DNA of 64,000 nt from Dolomedes plantarius (lineage: Eukaryota > Arthropoda > Arachnida > Araneae > Dolomedidae): the NCBI GenBank assembly GCA_907164885.2, contig OU015501.1:23631591-23695590 (forward strand), in the 5' to 3' direction. Below, piece after piece: positions 10,878 to 21,607 of this stretch. The position numbers were made by a program, and so were the translations under genes. The notes under the pieces were generated by a model. The model had not been told where the DNA came from and did no database searches. It saw only the letters and a program-made list of their open reading frames with translations. Each line of letters begins with the position of its first letter. Within the stretch, counting starts at the first letter, position 1.

Positions 10878-11267
10878 ATGATGAACTTCCGTGGTGTTTT
10901 GCGTGCTTGCGTGCTCGTTGTACTTGTGGCGTACGGTAGTGCTTCACAAGAATCTTCAGAATCATCCAGCAAACGTCAAATATCTCCTCAACCACCTTTA
11001 TTACCTCCAAATGTTGGAGGTGCTATAGGTAATTTCTTACCAGCAATCTTACCCATTGTTCTTATTTTGGGCCTTGGAGCTTTTCTTCTACCAGCTCTTG
11101 GAATCTTGTTGTTCGGCTCTTCAGGAGGTCTTGGAGGACTGTTCGATGGATTCAGCAAGAAGAGATCTTTCAATTTGAAAGAGAATTCCCTCTTTTCACC
11201 AGAGAAAATGATTGAGTTGCTTCAAACTGTCACCAAAGCCATTGAAGATGCGTCTAAGGAATCTTAA
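10878..11267 (+). CDS. Small secreted/membrane protein with hydrophobic core (129 aa)
   Basis: Function is unknown. The first ATG of a start MMN pair is used. Residues 1-22 form a signal peptide (charged MMNFR, then a hydrophobic run to AYGSA). Residues 23-48 are Ser/Gln/Pro-rich and contain a KRQ dibasic. Residues 49-80 form a long hydrophobic segment (NFLPAILPIVLILGLGAFLL and onward), followed by a Gly-rich stretch and KKR. Residues 98-129 form a charged helix. The coding region is one exon. The 3' splice site TTTTTTTACAG|ATC lies 23 nt upstream, with a TACTAAC branch point near 10826. It shares this architecture with 53936-54430. It has no Cys and lacks DDE, zinc-finger or other transposon features, so it is a host gene candidate. 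Alternatives are a cuticle or silk-gland associated secreted protein, but neither is shown. Confidence 0.8.
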   Translation: MMNFRGVLRACVLVVLVAYGSASQESSESSSKRQISPQPPLLPPNVGGAIGNFLPAILPIVLILGLGAFLLPALGILLFGSSGGLGGLFDGFSKKRSFNLKENSLFSPEKMIELLQTVTKAIEDASKES

Positions 11268-11360
11268 GATGGATGATATCTAATTTTAAAAATAATATAT
11301 TGTGCACAATGTATATTTTAGACGTTTACAGATCATTTTTGAACTCATCATTTCAATGTT

Positions 11361-11366
11361 AATAAA
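11361..11366 (+). terminator. Polyadenylation signal AATAAA
   Basis: AATAAA lies 94 nt after the stop codon of the 129-aa secreted protein gene and is followed by AT-rich sequence. This is the expected position for 3' end processing. Confidence 0.75.
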
Positions 11367-11379
11367 CTTCTTATAATAT

Positions 11380-12720
11380 AAACTGCGCAATTCATTCTAG
11401 GGAAACAAACATACAGAATTCATATGTGGGTTGAAAGACTGAATTTCTAGAAAGCTTATTCTATTGTTAAGAGAAATTAGGAATTTTATACATTTTACTT
11501 TTAAGAATTTTTAAAAGGGGACACTTAATCAAATTTAAAATATCAGGTAGGGTATAAAAATATTAGGTTTACATTACAATAGCTTTTTTTTCTCTTAGAT
11601 GTCTAATGAAATATATATGGGTCTATAAACTTTTTCGTAATGGAATAATGCTGAATACATTTTTCAACAGTAAAATTTGGGATTATGTCAGTGTAAATCT
11701 CGCAAACTAAACGAAAAGCCTATTCCAAAGCTTAAAAAGATAGTTTATCTAACTTTCTATTTCTTCCTTTTAAACACAGGCATAGTTTTAACCCTAAACG
11801 TAATGGGATAGAGAGAAAAACTGGGAGGTAAGTACATATTTCAGAGTCCGTATGGAGGAATTATGACCGTAACTTCTACGTTTACAACGAACAAGTCTCG
11901 AACACGTATGGATTTAACAATTTCATACAGTCAACAGGGGATTCTGGACTAGTCTCTCTATCAGGAAGAAGTTTTCATATTCATATTTAATTCAAAAGAC
12001 AGGGTGAAACAATTGACCTAATGTATTACGAACAATCAAGTCCTTACACTTTACAGAATAATTTATAATACGTAAGTTATAGTTAAATGCATTTTTATGC
12101 TCTTACATAGCAATGCTTACGTATCTCTCCTAAGCACACATACATATACGCCACTCTCATCTCTATACCTCAATGGAAAGTAATCAGGGTGTCTGGGAGT
12201 AAATAGATTAACTTCATGATATCTTATCAAAATGGAAAGTTCATTTAGCCAAGATAAATCGAAACTTATAATTTATATAAAATAAAATATAATCTGAGCA
12301 CACCTGTATTCGAGAGAAAATCTTCAGTTTCCTCTGTCATTGGTGTTCATAATCATCTACCCATTTCATATACGATTAAATGGTTCCTACTCACAAGAAC
12401 TTGTCAGTCCGAGTGCCACTGCTGGCATACACGTAAACATCATGGAACCAGGATTGGTTTTAAACCGTAGGTTTGGGACTGTTTAGCCCTCGTGTTGCAA
12501 ATGATGACCGTAGCTCTCTAAAACAAAACCATATCTACAAATCACAAACTTGGGATAAGCAGAACAAGCTATTTATAGTAAACTATGAAGTACAGTTGTT
12601 GTTATCGAATACCAAAGCAGAAATATAAATAAAGCATAAAACTGAACCTGAGAATAAGCTGTTAATTCAATCTTAGTCCAGCATCTATTTAGGAAACAGA
12701 AAATTTAGTAGTATTCATGA
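11380..12720. other. Intergenic, nothing recognised
   Basis: AT-rich sequence without a supported gene, terminal repeat or RNA gene. Confidence 0.55.
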
Positions 12721-12728
12721 TCTTCGTA

Positions 12729-12750
12729 TATCTATCTATCTATCTATCTA

Positions 12751-12823
<73 letters not shown>

Positions 12824-12832
12824 CACACATAC
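12729..12832. repeat. (ATCT)n(TA)n microsatellite
   Basis: Five ATCT units are followed by about 70 bp of TA and a short CACACATACATAC stretch. It abuts the left end of a Tc1 element. Confidence 0.96.
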
Positions 12833-12835
12833 ATA

Positions 12836-14338
12836 CACTGGTTATCAAAAATTAAGGAAAAGTAACAAAAATAGCGATTACTCAAAACGTTACGCGTAGA
12901 ATTTAATGAAACTTATACACATTATAAAACACATAGGTAGGTATAAATTAGCATAAGACGAAATCGCCAGAAAAATATGGTGTTATAGAAACTATCATAT
13001 GTATACAATGAACAAATCGGATGTGTCAGTTTGGTATAGGAAAAGTACCTTTAATATGGCATATGACCCCCCCCCCCCCCCGAGAAGCAATAGAGCACAT
13101 ACAGCGATGTGTGATGCTGTCAACTATGCGGTCTATGAGTTGGGTAGGAAGTGAGAGTCATTGCTCTTTCAAAGCAGTTGAAAGCGTGGCTAGGGTCATA
13201 GGAGAAGGATTGAGAGCAGCTATGCGTCGTCCTAAAGCGTCCTAAACATGCTCGATAAGATTCAGGTCCGGTGATCGAGCTGGTCACTCGATGCGCTGAA
13301 TTGTTTCCTGCTCAAGATAAGCATCCACGATGCGAGCCCTGTGCGGTCTAGCGTTATCGTCCTGTAGCACGAAAGCATCACCTATTGCCCCGGCATAAGG
13401 GTGCACATAAGCATCAAGGATGTGATCTCTATAGGTGTGAGCATTCACATTTTCACGAGGAAAGACATGGAGGTCTGTGCGTCCACCCAAAGAGATACCA
13501 CCCCAAAAACAGACACTGCCTGATCCGTATGTATCTCTTTCACGGATATGTGATGGATGAAAACGAGTTCCAGGTTCTCTCCAAATCAAAATACGCCTAC
13601 TGTCGTTTGGAGGCTAAACCTGGACTCATCTTTAAAGAGAACAGCCCTCCATTGATCACGCGTCCAGTGGACATGTTGACGGGCCCACTACAAACATTCC
13701 TGCCTATGGTGTGACGTGAGCTGGACGCAAATGGCTGGTCGACTCGCAAAAAGACCACCTTCGTGAAGCCTTCTACGCATGGTTGACGTTGATGCCAACC
13801 TTCCGGAGCTTGCAGCGAGGGAGGATCTGAGTTCAGACGGAGTTGCAGTTCTATTCCTTCATGCGCATAATAACAAATATCGGTCATCGACTCTCGTTGT
13901 AGCGTATGGCCGTCCTTGGCTGAACCTCCTGGATGCCGAATCCGTGGTTAGAAATTGTTTCCAAAGTCTATAAACCACAGGCGGACTCACATTTAGCCAT
14001 CTGGCCACTTCTGACTAACTTTGTCCTGCCTCTAGTCTTCCAATAGCTCGCCATCGCAGTTCTTCGGTCAAATGCTGCCCGGAGGTCATTGTTACAATTT
14101 GGCTATGCCAGATGTCTAATCTCAGCATCGCAGCGACAATTACCGCCTTGCTCTGAGATACGCATTTTTATGCTCCTCGCAGATGACGTATTCCGACTGT
14201 AGCGCCACTATTTTGCATAATGTAGTATTGATAAGCACCTTTTACTTAACAACATATTCAAATTTTAAACAGATTGGCCTAGTTTCGAACGTGTTATCCC
14301 TCTTTTTGTGATTTATCCTTAATTTTTGATAACTAGTG
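12836..14338 (-). mobile_element. Tc1-type transposon, family 2 (decayed)
   Basis: The left end CACTGGTTATCAAAAATTAA matches inverted TTAATTTTTGATAACTAGTG at the right end. TA flanks both (12834-12835 and 14339-14340). Size is 1503 bp, with the transposase on the minus strand. A C-run of about 13 lies at 13069-13081. This family differs from the CACTGCTGGCCA and CACTGCTCAAAA families elsewhere in the window. Confidence 0.92.
13070..14089 (-). pseudogene. Tc1 transposase, inactivated
   Basis: The minus-strand ATG at 14089 starts MTSGQHLTEELRWRAIGRLE, a Tc1 N-terminal HTH region. Later blocks are FKDESRFSLQ (first Asp), MVWGG-like WGGISLGGRTDLH, LQDDNARPHRAR (second Asp) and SPDLNLIEHV (Glu). 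In-frame stops occur after EAGQS, within LLLCA*RNRT, at RIE*PARSPD and at EHV*DA, and frameshifts occur around 13590-13760. The three catalytic acidic residues can still be read in the conceptual fragments, but no long frame survives. Confidence 0.88.
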
Positions 14339-14342
14339 TATT

Positions 14343-16545
14343 TTGGAAAAGTATGAAAAGAGATCCCGAAAAGGCCTTTATTTGAAAGAAGTATATAAAA
14401 ATGAAAGAAGAAATTCAAAATAAACTAAAGTACTTTCTCACTGAAAAAACAATAGAAAAAGACTAGTATTGACCTACAAATTTACCCTTGTACTTCTTGC
14501 AATTAAGGAAAGCTAGAAGGACATTTTAAATAACACTTAATTGTCTTTTTAACACAAGAGCACTTCATATTTTGGCACTTGGTCTTGCAAATACACCTCA
14601 CGAATCTTTGACTGCTTCCTGTGTGCTGTCCAAGTCTGTAAAAATTGTCTTTTGTCACACTTATGACCGCTGCCAACAGATTGTGCGGGTCAAACCCATC
14701 CCTTGTCGACGTCAGGAATTGGAATTCGCACAATGGTCCCCCAAAGAGGAAATTTTTTGTCAGACATTTTAATTTTTTTTGGCCTGTATTTCAAGATTCA
14801 ATTTAGGTCCAATTTTACCTTCGACAGCATTCTTAATATCGTAGAAAAGAGTGCACAAAATATCCCCATTGCCTTCCATTTTCTCATCCCCATCGTATTT
14901 ACTGGCATGCCCACAGATGGCATGAACATTTCGGTGATAGGTTTTGCATGTATTGGCACCAATGGTTTCCTTTTACAGACACAACAGGTAGCAGAAATAG
15001 AAACCTCTTTGGTAACCATGTACTCTTCCCCACTTTGGCATCTTCTGAAGAAATTCAAGAAATATATAACCAAGAACTCAAGAAATATTAAATCACCAAG
15101 AATTCAAGCTTCAGGCTTTTATTCGTTCAAGAGTCCAACTGAAAAATATACACGCTTCACGCAAAACGCGAAGCATCCAGATGGCGCTACCAGTACGCCC
15201 AAAACAAATATATAATTTCAATTTGCAACATCTTCCATTGTGGTCTACAATCTCATCCGTGTTTTGCGCATCCCTTGCAATGGAGTGATCCCCTCCTTCT
15301 TGTTGTATTGTTTAAACGTTTTCTACTATTATTTTCGAGTAGTACTCCAGTCTGTATGTATTGTAAAACATCTTGGGGGTAATGAAGGTGTTGTAAGATC
15401 CACTTCAGCTTTACAGCCAAAGAGAACTTCACATGATGTTCCCTTAATCCCAGAATGAAAGGCCCTATTCTTCAAAAGTTGGACGAAACGCTTTCTATCA
15501 GTCCACCGGTCAGTTTATTCATCTTGCATCGAAATATCAAATATATTTTCAGTGAACTTATTCACCTTTTTGACGCTACTATGACTTTGTGAGTGGCGAC
15601 GCTTGTTATGGACGATCTTCAAAGTCGGCCAGTATTCCTTTAGTTTGCTCACCATATCATTCCCAAATTCTCTGTTGTTGTCGGACTGTAAAATGCATGG
15701 TGCTACAAGCAAAGTAAGTTAGTCAACAACGATGCACGACACTTCTTCCGCTGTCTTTGATGTCAGAGCCTTGAGAACCACAAAATTGAGATAATCTTGG
15801 TACACCATCATAAAATTGTATTCCCTGTCAGGTTGGGACTGAATTCGATGAGATCAACCTGGCAACGGGAATTGAAAACAGAAAAAACCGTAGTCTACAC
15901 CACAACGTTTTTAACAACTTTTTGTTTTTCCTCGCACGGTTCACAAAGGTGAATGTAGAGTTCAATATCATGACGAGTAAAGATCTTGTACTTGGGTGAA
16001 AGTTCTTTCAACATTTTGTCATAGCATCCTTGGCCAAGTTTCAGAGACACATGAAGTACGTTAAATAACTTACAATCCGTGACGTAAAACTGGATTGCAC
16101 TCGCGCCTTCTATAACAGGATAAATCAGCTTACTTTTGTTTTCTAACACCACCACATTTTAGAGATTTAGCCGCCAATAATCCCGCGATTCTTTTTCAGT
16201 ATTCGTCTTATCTTTTTTCACGTCGCTCGCTAACTTTTGATAAGAGCTTCGTTAGAAAAACGCTGTTTTTAGCAGCATTGGCTCGCATTTTAGATAGTTC
16301 GTAGAATCATCGTTGCATGTCAACATGCGGTGATTTTTGCTAGGACTTGCTCCGCTATTTTTTATAGCACAGTATGGGCTAGCGTTTGGTGTGCAAAATG
16401 AAACTCGTGTCACTCCTGAACATAAAGACTGGAGTGCAAATTATGGAAGTACTCAATGCTCCAGATTGATGCGAGCGTCAAAAGTTACGTGCTTCGCCAC
16501 ATTACAATAAAACTGTCACTGACGGGATTCTTTTATACTTTTCCA
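14343..16545 (-). mobile_element. Degenerate integrase-bearing DNA element (KRBA2/Ginger-like)
   Basis: The left edge TGGAAAAGTATGAAAAGAGA matches, inverted, the right edge TGGAAAAGTATAAAAGAATC at about 16545-16523. Both continue into CCCG. Between them the minus strand encodes an integrase of the type found in KRBA2-like proteins. TIRs plus an integrase suggest a Ginger-type cut-and-paste element. The TSD is not clear, so the exact boundaries are tentative. It begins only 3 nt after the TA duplication of the adjacent Tc1. Confidence 0.6.
14503..16155 (-). pseudogene. KRBA2-like integrase gene, broken
   Basis: Blocks in correct order on the minus strand: YDKMLKELSPKYKIFTRHDI plus CEPCEEKQK (16060-15925), an integrase-type H2C2 zinc region; then PCILQSDNNREFGNDMVSKL (about 15703-15640), the integrase core with its Asp; then IVHNKRRHSQSHSSVKKVNK; then a Cys-rich block near 15050-14980 (ATCCVCKRKP); then FVRCICKTKCQNMKCSCVKK (about 14605-14545), a C-terminal Cys-rich domain typical of this group. 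Frames are interrupted by stops and shifts. The GSVERAN-type motif has become SSVKKVN. It is a relic, not a host KRBA2 gene. Confidence 0.75.
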
Positions 16546-16562
16546 GTTAAAAGAATCCCGTC
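16517..16562. repeat. 15-bp inverted repeat hairpin
   Basis: GACGGGATTCTTTTA at 16520 is followed after a short loop by its exact reverse complement ending GAATCCCGTC at 16561. The left arm also forms the terminal repeat of the integrase element, so this end looks like a duplicated inverted terminus. Confidence 0.8.
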
Positions 16563-16572
16563 CAGTTTTCCT

Positions 16573-16684
16573 TTTGGCATTCCATAGAATGCCTAGGAAA
16601 TGCTTGAAACATTAAGTGTTTCATACTTTAACGTTCCATTTTTGGCATTCTATAGAATTCCTAGGAATTCTATACAGTGCTTGA
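16573..16684. repeat. Two-copy palindromic block (CATTCYATAGAAT...CCTAGGAA)
   Basis: The phrase TTTGGCATTC(C/T)ATAGAAT(G/T)CCTAGGAA occurs twice, about 73 bp apart. The second copy contains a perfect 24-bp palindrome centred on GAATTCCTAGGAATTC. The first contains GCATTCCATAGAATGC. Its place just outside the integrase element suggests subterminal binding sites or a separate foldback MITE. Confidence 0.7.
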
Positions 16685-16699
16685 TTTCACACATTGACG

Positions 16700-17590
16700 A
16701 TAAGTCCGAAAGAGATGCTCGGATATTTCAAACGCGTATTTTTTCCTGTTGAGCAAGAAATATATGAAGTTATCACAAACTAGAGTAATCCATAAAAAAT
16801 AATTAAGATGTATTTTTTTAACATATTTACTTTAACTACGGTTTTCAGAAAGCAGGATTTCACAACTCATCTAATGAGAGTGACCTTTGTGTAGTGAATT
16901 ATAGGGGAAATAGTTTTGATTCATATTTTGTGCTTACTGGATATTACGAAATAGGAATTTATTTTGCTATTCAATATAGTAAAAACTGATTTCAAAATAT
17001 TTTCACGATCAACAGTTAAGAGATAAATATAAGAATTTATTTTTGTTCTTACAAGTAACAAAGTTGAAAAGAATTTCAGATCTTGGAAATAAAACATATC
17101 TATACAGAGCGGGTAATATAAATTCCATCTTCACGAGATCGAGGGAACATTCTTTATTCCGCTATAATTTAGAAGCATGTCATATTTTTACAAAATTTTG
17201 TTTATTAGAATTACAGAACCCCCCCCCCCCCCTTAAATCCAAAAACTTAAACAAATGTTGAATCTCGATTAAAAATAAAACCAATAATTGTTTAAACGGA
17301 AGTTTGGGCTGAAATTATTATAAAATCTAATTTCAATTACCCCCCACCCCCACAAATAAATTAAAAAAAAAGACCCTTTGGTCTAGAGCTTAAACCAGTT
17401 TTACTCTCAGATGTAGACTGTTAATATCAATGAAGCTTATGATGTATAACAATTTCAGAGCATTGAAGTTGGTTGGAATGTATTTATGATTATATGATTA
17501 TGAATGTATTTTAAATTGGTTATGAAAAACCATTCAACTCCTCTTGATTTAAAAGAAAAGGAAAAGGAATGAAGTGGTAATTAATTGTAT
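16700..17590. other. Intergenic, nothing recognised
   Basis: AT-rich sequence with C-runs at about 17219-17232 and 17341-17351. No supported gene or terminal repeat. Confidence 0.55.
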
Positions 17591-17594
17591 TATA

Positions 17595-19170
17595 CACTGC
17601 TCAAAACAATTAGCGGAGCACATGGTTTTAACGAAATTACGCAAATACTTACACCGATAAGTAACATAAAATAAATCAGCCATAATTTAAAGCCCAGCAG
17701 AAAACAGAAGAAGAAAACTTCATATGCAAATCTAAGTTCATGACGTCAAAAACCAGAAAAAGAACATAAGGGCGGAAATCGGGATGTTGCAGAAACGTCT
17801 GTTTCACTGCCTTAACTGTGAAATTCGATTGCTCATTTATTCTTTTTGAGAAAAGGTGACTTGAAAATGTCTCAACAACGTGATTTACTGGAATCCATGG
17901 CATGGCGTATTATAGGCAGACTTGAATCCGGGCAAACACAACGTAGTGTCGCGGACGCTGTTGGAGTCGCCAGAAGTGTCGTTGCAAGGCTGTGGAATCG
18001 ATTCCAAGAAACAGGGAATGTTAGACGTCGACCAGGGCAAGGTCGACCACGCGCCACTACAGCAACTGATGACCGGTATATACTGTTAACAGCTTGTCGA
18101 AACAGAACAGACAATGCTACTCAGCAGCAAAGACAGTTGCTCTTGGTAAGAAGACGAAGGGTGTCCAGCCAAACAGTACGTAATAGGCTTCATCATGGCG
18201 GTCTCTATGCACGTAAGCCAATGGTCTGCATTCCGTTGACCTCACGCCACCGTGCGGCCCGAAGAAGATGGGCTGCTGAACATCGAGATTGGGAGCAACA
18301 TGATTGGAGACGTGCTGTTTACAGACGAGTTCCAATTCAGTCGGGAGTGTGACACCCGACGTGTTTTGGTATGGAGGGAAAGGGGCACTCGAAATAACCC
18401 CACATTCGTTCGTGAAAGGTCACAATACAGACGAGCTAGTTTTATGGTATGGGGTGGAATCAGCATAGGTGGACGTACGAACCTGCATATCATTCAGAAT
18501 GGTACTTTGACGGCCCGAAGGTATGCAGACGAGATACTGAGACTTCATGTTATACCTTACGCTGCAGCCATTGGAGATTCCTTTGTTTTCCAGCATGATA
18601 ATGCCAGGCCGCATACAGCTCGTCTTGTGGCGAACATGCTTGAAGCTGAAACAATACAGCGTAGGGAATGGCAAGCGTGCTCTCCTGACCTGAATCCAAT
18701 CGAGCATGTTTGGGACATGCTCGGACGACGCATTGCTGCGAGACCAAGGCCTCCTTTTACTCTCCGAGACCAAGGCCTCCTTTTACTCTCCGAGACTTGG
18801 AGATTGCACTTCTTGAGGAGTGGAACAGTATTCCCCAAAGTCTTATCGATAACATCATAGCATCCATGGAAAACAGGTGTGCAGCAGTCTTAGCTGTTCG
18901 AGGAGACCACACGCCATATTAAAAATCTAGCATCATTTCTAAACAATACTTTTTTTCATCGTTTACATGTAACCAAATTGTTGCCCTAAATCATCTTTTC
19001 ATGTTTTTTCCATATTTTCAAAGAAATAAAGCTTAATTACAAATTTTTTTACGTCTTTTTTCTGTATTGCGCATTGATACGCGTGTACTATCCATTTTAT
19101 GCCAATACGTGATTGTCTCGCACTGTTTTCTTAACTTCTTTGCTTGCTCCCCTAATTTTTTTGAGCAGTG
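17595..19170 (+). mobile_element. Tc1-type transposon, family 3 (nearly intact)
   Basis: The left end CACTGCTCAAAACAATTAGC matches inverted CTAATTTTTTTGAGCAGTG at the right end. TA flanks both ends (17593-17594 and 19171-19172). The element is 1576 bp with one transposase gene on +. Disruptions are limited to two small lesions, so the copy is young. Confidence 0.93.
17867..18922 (+). pseudogene. Tc1 transposase with two frameshifting lesions
   Basis: It starts MSQQRDLLESMAWRIIGRLE, with an HTH region (SVADAVGVARSVVARLWNRF) and an AT-hook-like GRPR. The first frame runs to about 18311. There GGAGACGTGCTGTTT appears to lack 2 bp, shifting into GDVLFTDEFQFSREC (first Asp). MVWGGISIGGR, FQHDNARPHTAR (second Asp) and SPDLNPIEHVW (Glu) follow in one frame. 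At about 18745 a 26-bp tandem duplication of ACCAAGGCCTCCTTTTACTC and following bases shifts the frame again before the tail, which ends DHTPY. All three catalytic residues are intact. Confidence 0.9.
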
Positions 19171-19172
19171 TA

Positions 19173-19902
19173 GATCAAATGAGTTTTAAGATATTATTTT
19201 AACACTGAAACCAGTCAGCTTATAAAAAGTGAAATATGTAGGGTCCAGAGTTAAAGTGAACCAAGTCCATTTTGGGGCCATTTTGTACTAACACTGTCAT
19301 GGTTCTATCAGTAGAATACTGACCTCAATGATGACATGGCATCTATTCCCGGACCAGCCAAACAGTCGTTAAAATGTCATTTGCTCGAGCAATGAAACCT
19401 CACGTGACAAAAACAAAATGATGACACCTTGCAGGATGTCTTTTTGGTGTCTGCTCGTAGCGAAGCCATAACAGCTTCCTCACGTGCCTTCTTTTGTTCC
19501 CAGAAGTCTCACACGCGTCTCACAAGCTGTAGTTTTGGTGTGTAACTTGTCTAAAACCCCCAGTCACACCTTTAAATTGCATGAAATGCACGTCATATAG
19601 AGAAGTCATTCCTGCATAGATAAGCATCCCCAAATTTCAAGCAGTCATGAACGTAGGTACCTTATTATGGGCGCCTGAGAATGACACAGACTACACGCTG
19701 GAGGCGACAAAGTTCACAAGCAAACTTTTTACCGACTGCTTAAAAAGTGCAGTTTATCCAAACGACATAAGAAAAAAACGGTTTGAGGTGAAAATTTTAA
19801 ATACCATAATTAAATTGCATGGCTTGTCAGGAAATTTGTCTGCCAACAGCAAAAAATCAGAGTACCACTTTGTCTGCATGCTATCTTTCCGACTCCAAAA
19901 TA
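19173..19902. other. Unrecognised; short open frame at 19647-19919
   Basis: I recognise no element. A 90-codon + frame beginning MNVGTLLWAPENDTDYTLEA runs into the adjacent MITE. It has no domain I know and no splice context, so it is not annotated as a gene. Confidence 0.35.
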
Positions 19903-20087
19903 CAGCCGATTCCGGTTAATCGAACCCATCGCGACCCGATCATTTTGGTTCTAATAACCGGCTGATCCGATTACACGAACATGCCCTATGAGGCTTATGC
20001 AATAGGATTTGTTTCGGTTCTTTAGGATACGGTCGTAATAAGCGGCTGGTCCGATTAACCGGTGGTCTAATTAACCAGATTCGACTG
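19903..20087. mobile_element. 185-bp Tigger-type MITE
   Basis: The left end CAGCCGATTCCGGTTAATCG matches the inverted right end CAGTCGAATCTGGTTAATTA. TA flanks both ends (19901-19902 and 20088-20089). The interior contains repeated CCGATTAACCGG-like words. There is no coding capacity. Confidence 0.82.
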
Positions 20088-20198
20088 TACATGTCTTCAT
20101 GATAATGCTAAAGAACTCTTAAAAAGGGCGAAATCGAAGTCCATGGTGGCAGGGAAGGCTGGATAAGTCACTCTACAGTCATAACACTTACATAAGTA

Positions 20199-21607
20199 CA
20201 CTGCTGGCCAGCCAAATTGCAACACCAAGAAAGACAAGAGATATCACAACAAAATTTATTTTGTAGATAACATGTTGACCAAGTATCAAATGATTAAATT
20301 TATAGACTTCTGTGAAGTGTGTTTCCTGCCAAAATCAGTAGCCAGAGTAGCCGCCATTGTTGGAGATCACCGCTGCCACACGCCTCGGCATTGATTCAAA
20401 GAGACTTTGGATGAGTTCTTGGGGTACAGCAGACCAAGCAGTTTCCACACGTTGCCAAAGTTGATCTGCTGTGGCAGCTGGGGATGGAATCTGGGTCAAT
20501 CGTAGAGCAACCATGGACCACATGTTTTCTATCGGCGAAAGATCCGGAGAGCGAGGCGGCCAGGGAAGCAATTCAATCTGGCGGTTGACGAAGAACCGTT
20601 GGACAATGCGTGCCACGTGTGGTCGCGCATTATCCTGTTGAAATATGGCTGTGGGCAAGCCCTGAAGGTAAGGAAGGACAACTGGCTCCAACACCTCGGA
20701 GATGTAGCGCTGGCTGTTTAAAGTACCGGAAATGCGTACTAGAGGTGTGCGAGAGTTATATCCAATACCGCCCCATACCATAATACCCGGTGCAGGACCA
20801 GTGTGGCGGTGCATAACGCAGCTGTTCAGCATCCTCTCTTCACGGTGTCTCCAGACTCGAATGCGACCATCGTGGTGTTGCAGACAGAAGCGTGACTCAT
20901 CAGTAAAGACAATTCCATTCCATTCTGCCGTCCACATCCTTCTGTCATCGCACCATTGGCGGCGGAGACGTCTGTGGTTCTGCGTCAAGGGTAGACAAAG
21001 CAATGGACGTCTTGCGGACAGACCACTCTGCTGTAAACGGCGTCGAATGGTACGCGCAGACACTGGATGATGCGTTACAGACTGCATGTGCTGTGCTATG
21101 GTTCGTGATGTGACTGAGCGATCGTGATGTGACTGAGCGACAATTTGCTTGTCATCACGTGAAGTGGTGCACTGAGGTGGATGCGATCGAACACGCCGGT
21201 CCGTCGTACCCTCCTGCATCCAACGATCACATATCCGCATTACAGTTGTTTGGTTTCGTCCAACACGACTACCGATTTCCCTGAAAGATAATCCACAATC
21301 TCGGTAGGCCACTATCCTTCCTCTGTCGTACTCGGATACTTGATCAAAAGATGATCGCTGTTTTCGACGAGGCATAATTGATCGTTTTTTTGAAAAAACC
21401 ACAAGAAAAACACAATTGCCGAACTTAAAATCGTCAAAATTTCCAAGCCTTAAATAGCGCTTTGAAGTGGCGCCACAGGCGCGCGTGATGTGCGTCTGCG
21501 CTGAAATTCTAATCATTTGCATATCTCACCTCCGCTAATGCATGTTGTAAATTTCATGTTATTTGCATGTTTCCTTCAGGGTGTTGCATTTACAGTGGCC
21601 AGCAGTG
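20199..21607 (-). mobile_element. Tc1-type transposon, copy B (intact)
   Basis: The left end CACTGCTGGCCAGCCAAATT and right end, inverted, CACTGCTGGCCACTGTAAAT are imperfect TIRs of about 28 bp flanked by TA. The element is 1409 bp and belongs to the family at 736-2142, but its transposase frame is unbroken. The short 12-bp perfect terminus followed by GCAACACC is the same in both copies. This is the best candidate for an active Tc1 in the window. Confidence 0.95.
20335..21375 (-). CDS. Tc1 transposase, DD34E, full length (346 aa)
   Basis: It cuts and pastes its own element by binding the terminal repeats and using a DDE/D triad. I start at the ATG at 21375 (MPRRKQRSSFDQVSEYDRGR). A longer in-frame start adds 49 residues that are probably untranslated. 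The paired HTH region spans residues 10-120, with FREIGSRVGRNQTTVMRICD. Catalytic blocks are VFTDESRFCL, then MVWGGIGY, FQQDNARPHVAR and SPDLSPIENMW, with 34 residues between the second Asp and Glu. The length matches Tc1 (about 340). One oddity: around residue 80 the copy reads AQSHHDRSVT where the sister reads RLAVTDRSVT. This comes from 18 bp replaced by a copy of the adjacent 18 bp, keeping frame. Whether the altered HTH still works is unknown. Confidence 0.93.
   Translation of the reverse strand: MPRRKQRSSFDQVSEYDRGRIVAYRDCGLSFREIGSRVGRNQTTVMRICDRWMQEGTTDRRVRSHPPQCTTSRDDKQIVAQSHHDRSVTSRTIAQHMQSVTHHPVSARTIRRRLQQSGLSARRPLLCLPLTQNHRRLRRQWCDDRRMWTAEWNGIVFTDESRFCLQHHDGRIRVWRHREERMLNSCVMHRHTGPAPGIMVWGGIGYNSRTPLVRISGTLNSQRYISEVLEPVVLPYLQGLPTAIFQQDNARPHVARIVQRFFVNRQIELLPWPPRSPDLSPIENMWSMVALRLTQIPSPAATADQLWQRVETAWSAVPQELIQSLFESMPRRVAAVISNNGGYSGY

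Noticed and set aside
10878..11267. Osiris (DUF1676) family membership for the small secreted protein
   Set aside because: It lacks the paired Cys region and the length and motifs expected of Osiris proteins; only a signal peptide and a hydrophobic segment are shared.
14503..16155. A functional host KRBA2-like gene
   Set aside because: Several frameshifts and stops, altered integrase motif and matching terminal repeats indicate a dead mobile element.
18117..18838. Long minus-strand frames opposite the Tc1 transposase (72-117 codons)
   Set aside because: They are antisense shadows of the + strand transposase, which carries the recognisable DDE motifs.
19647..19919. 90-codon + frame as a gene
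   Set aside because: It ends inside a MITE terminus, has no recognisable domain and no neighbouring exon signals.
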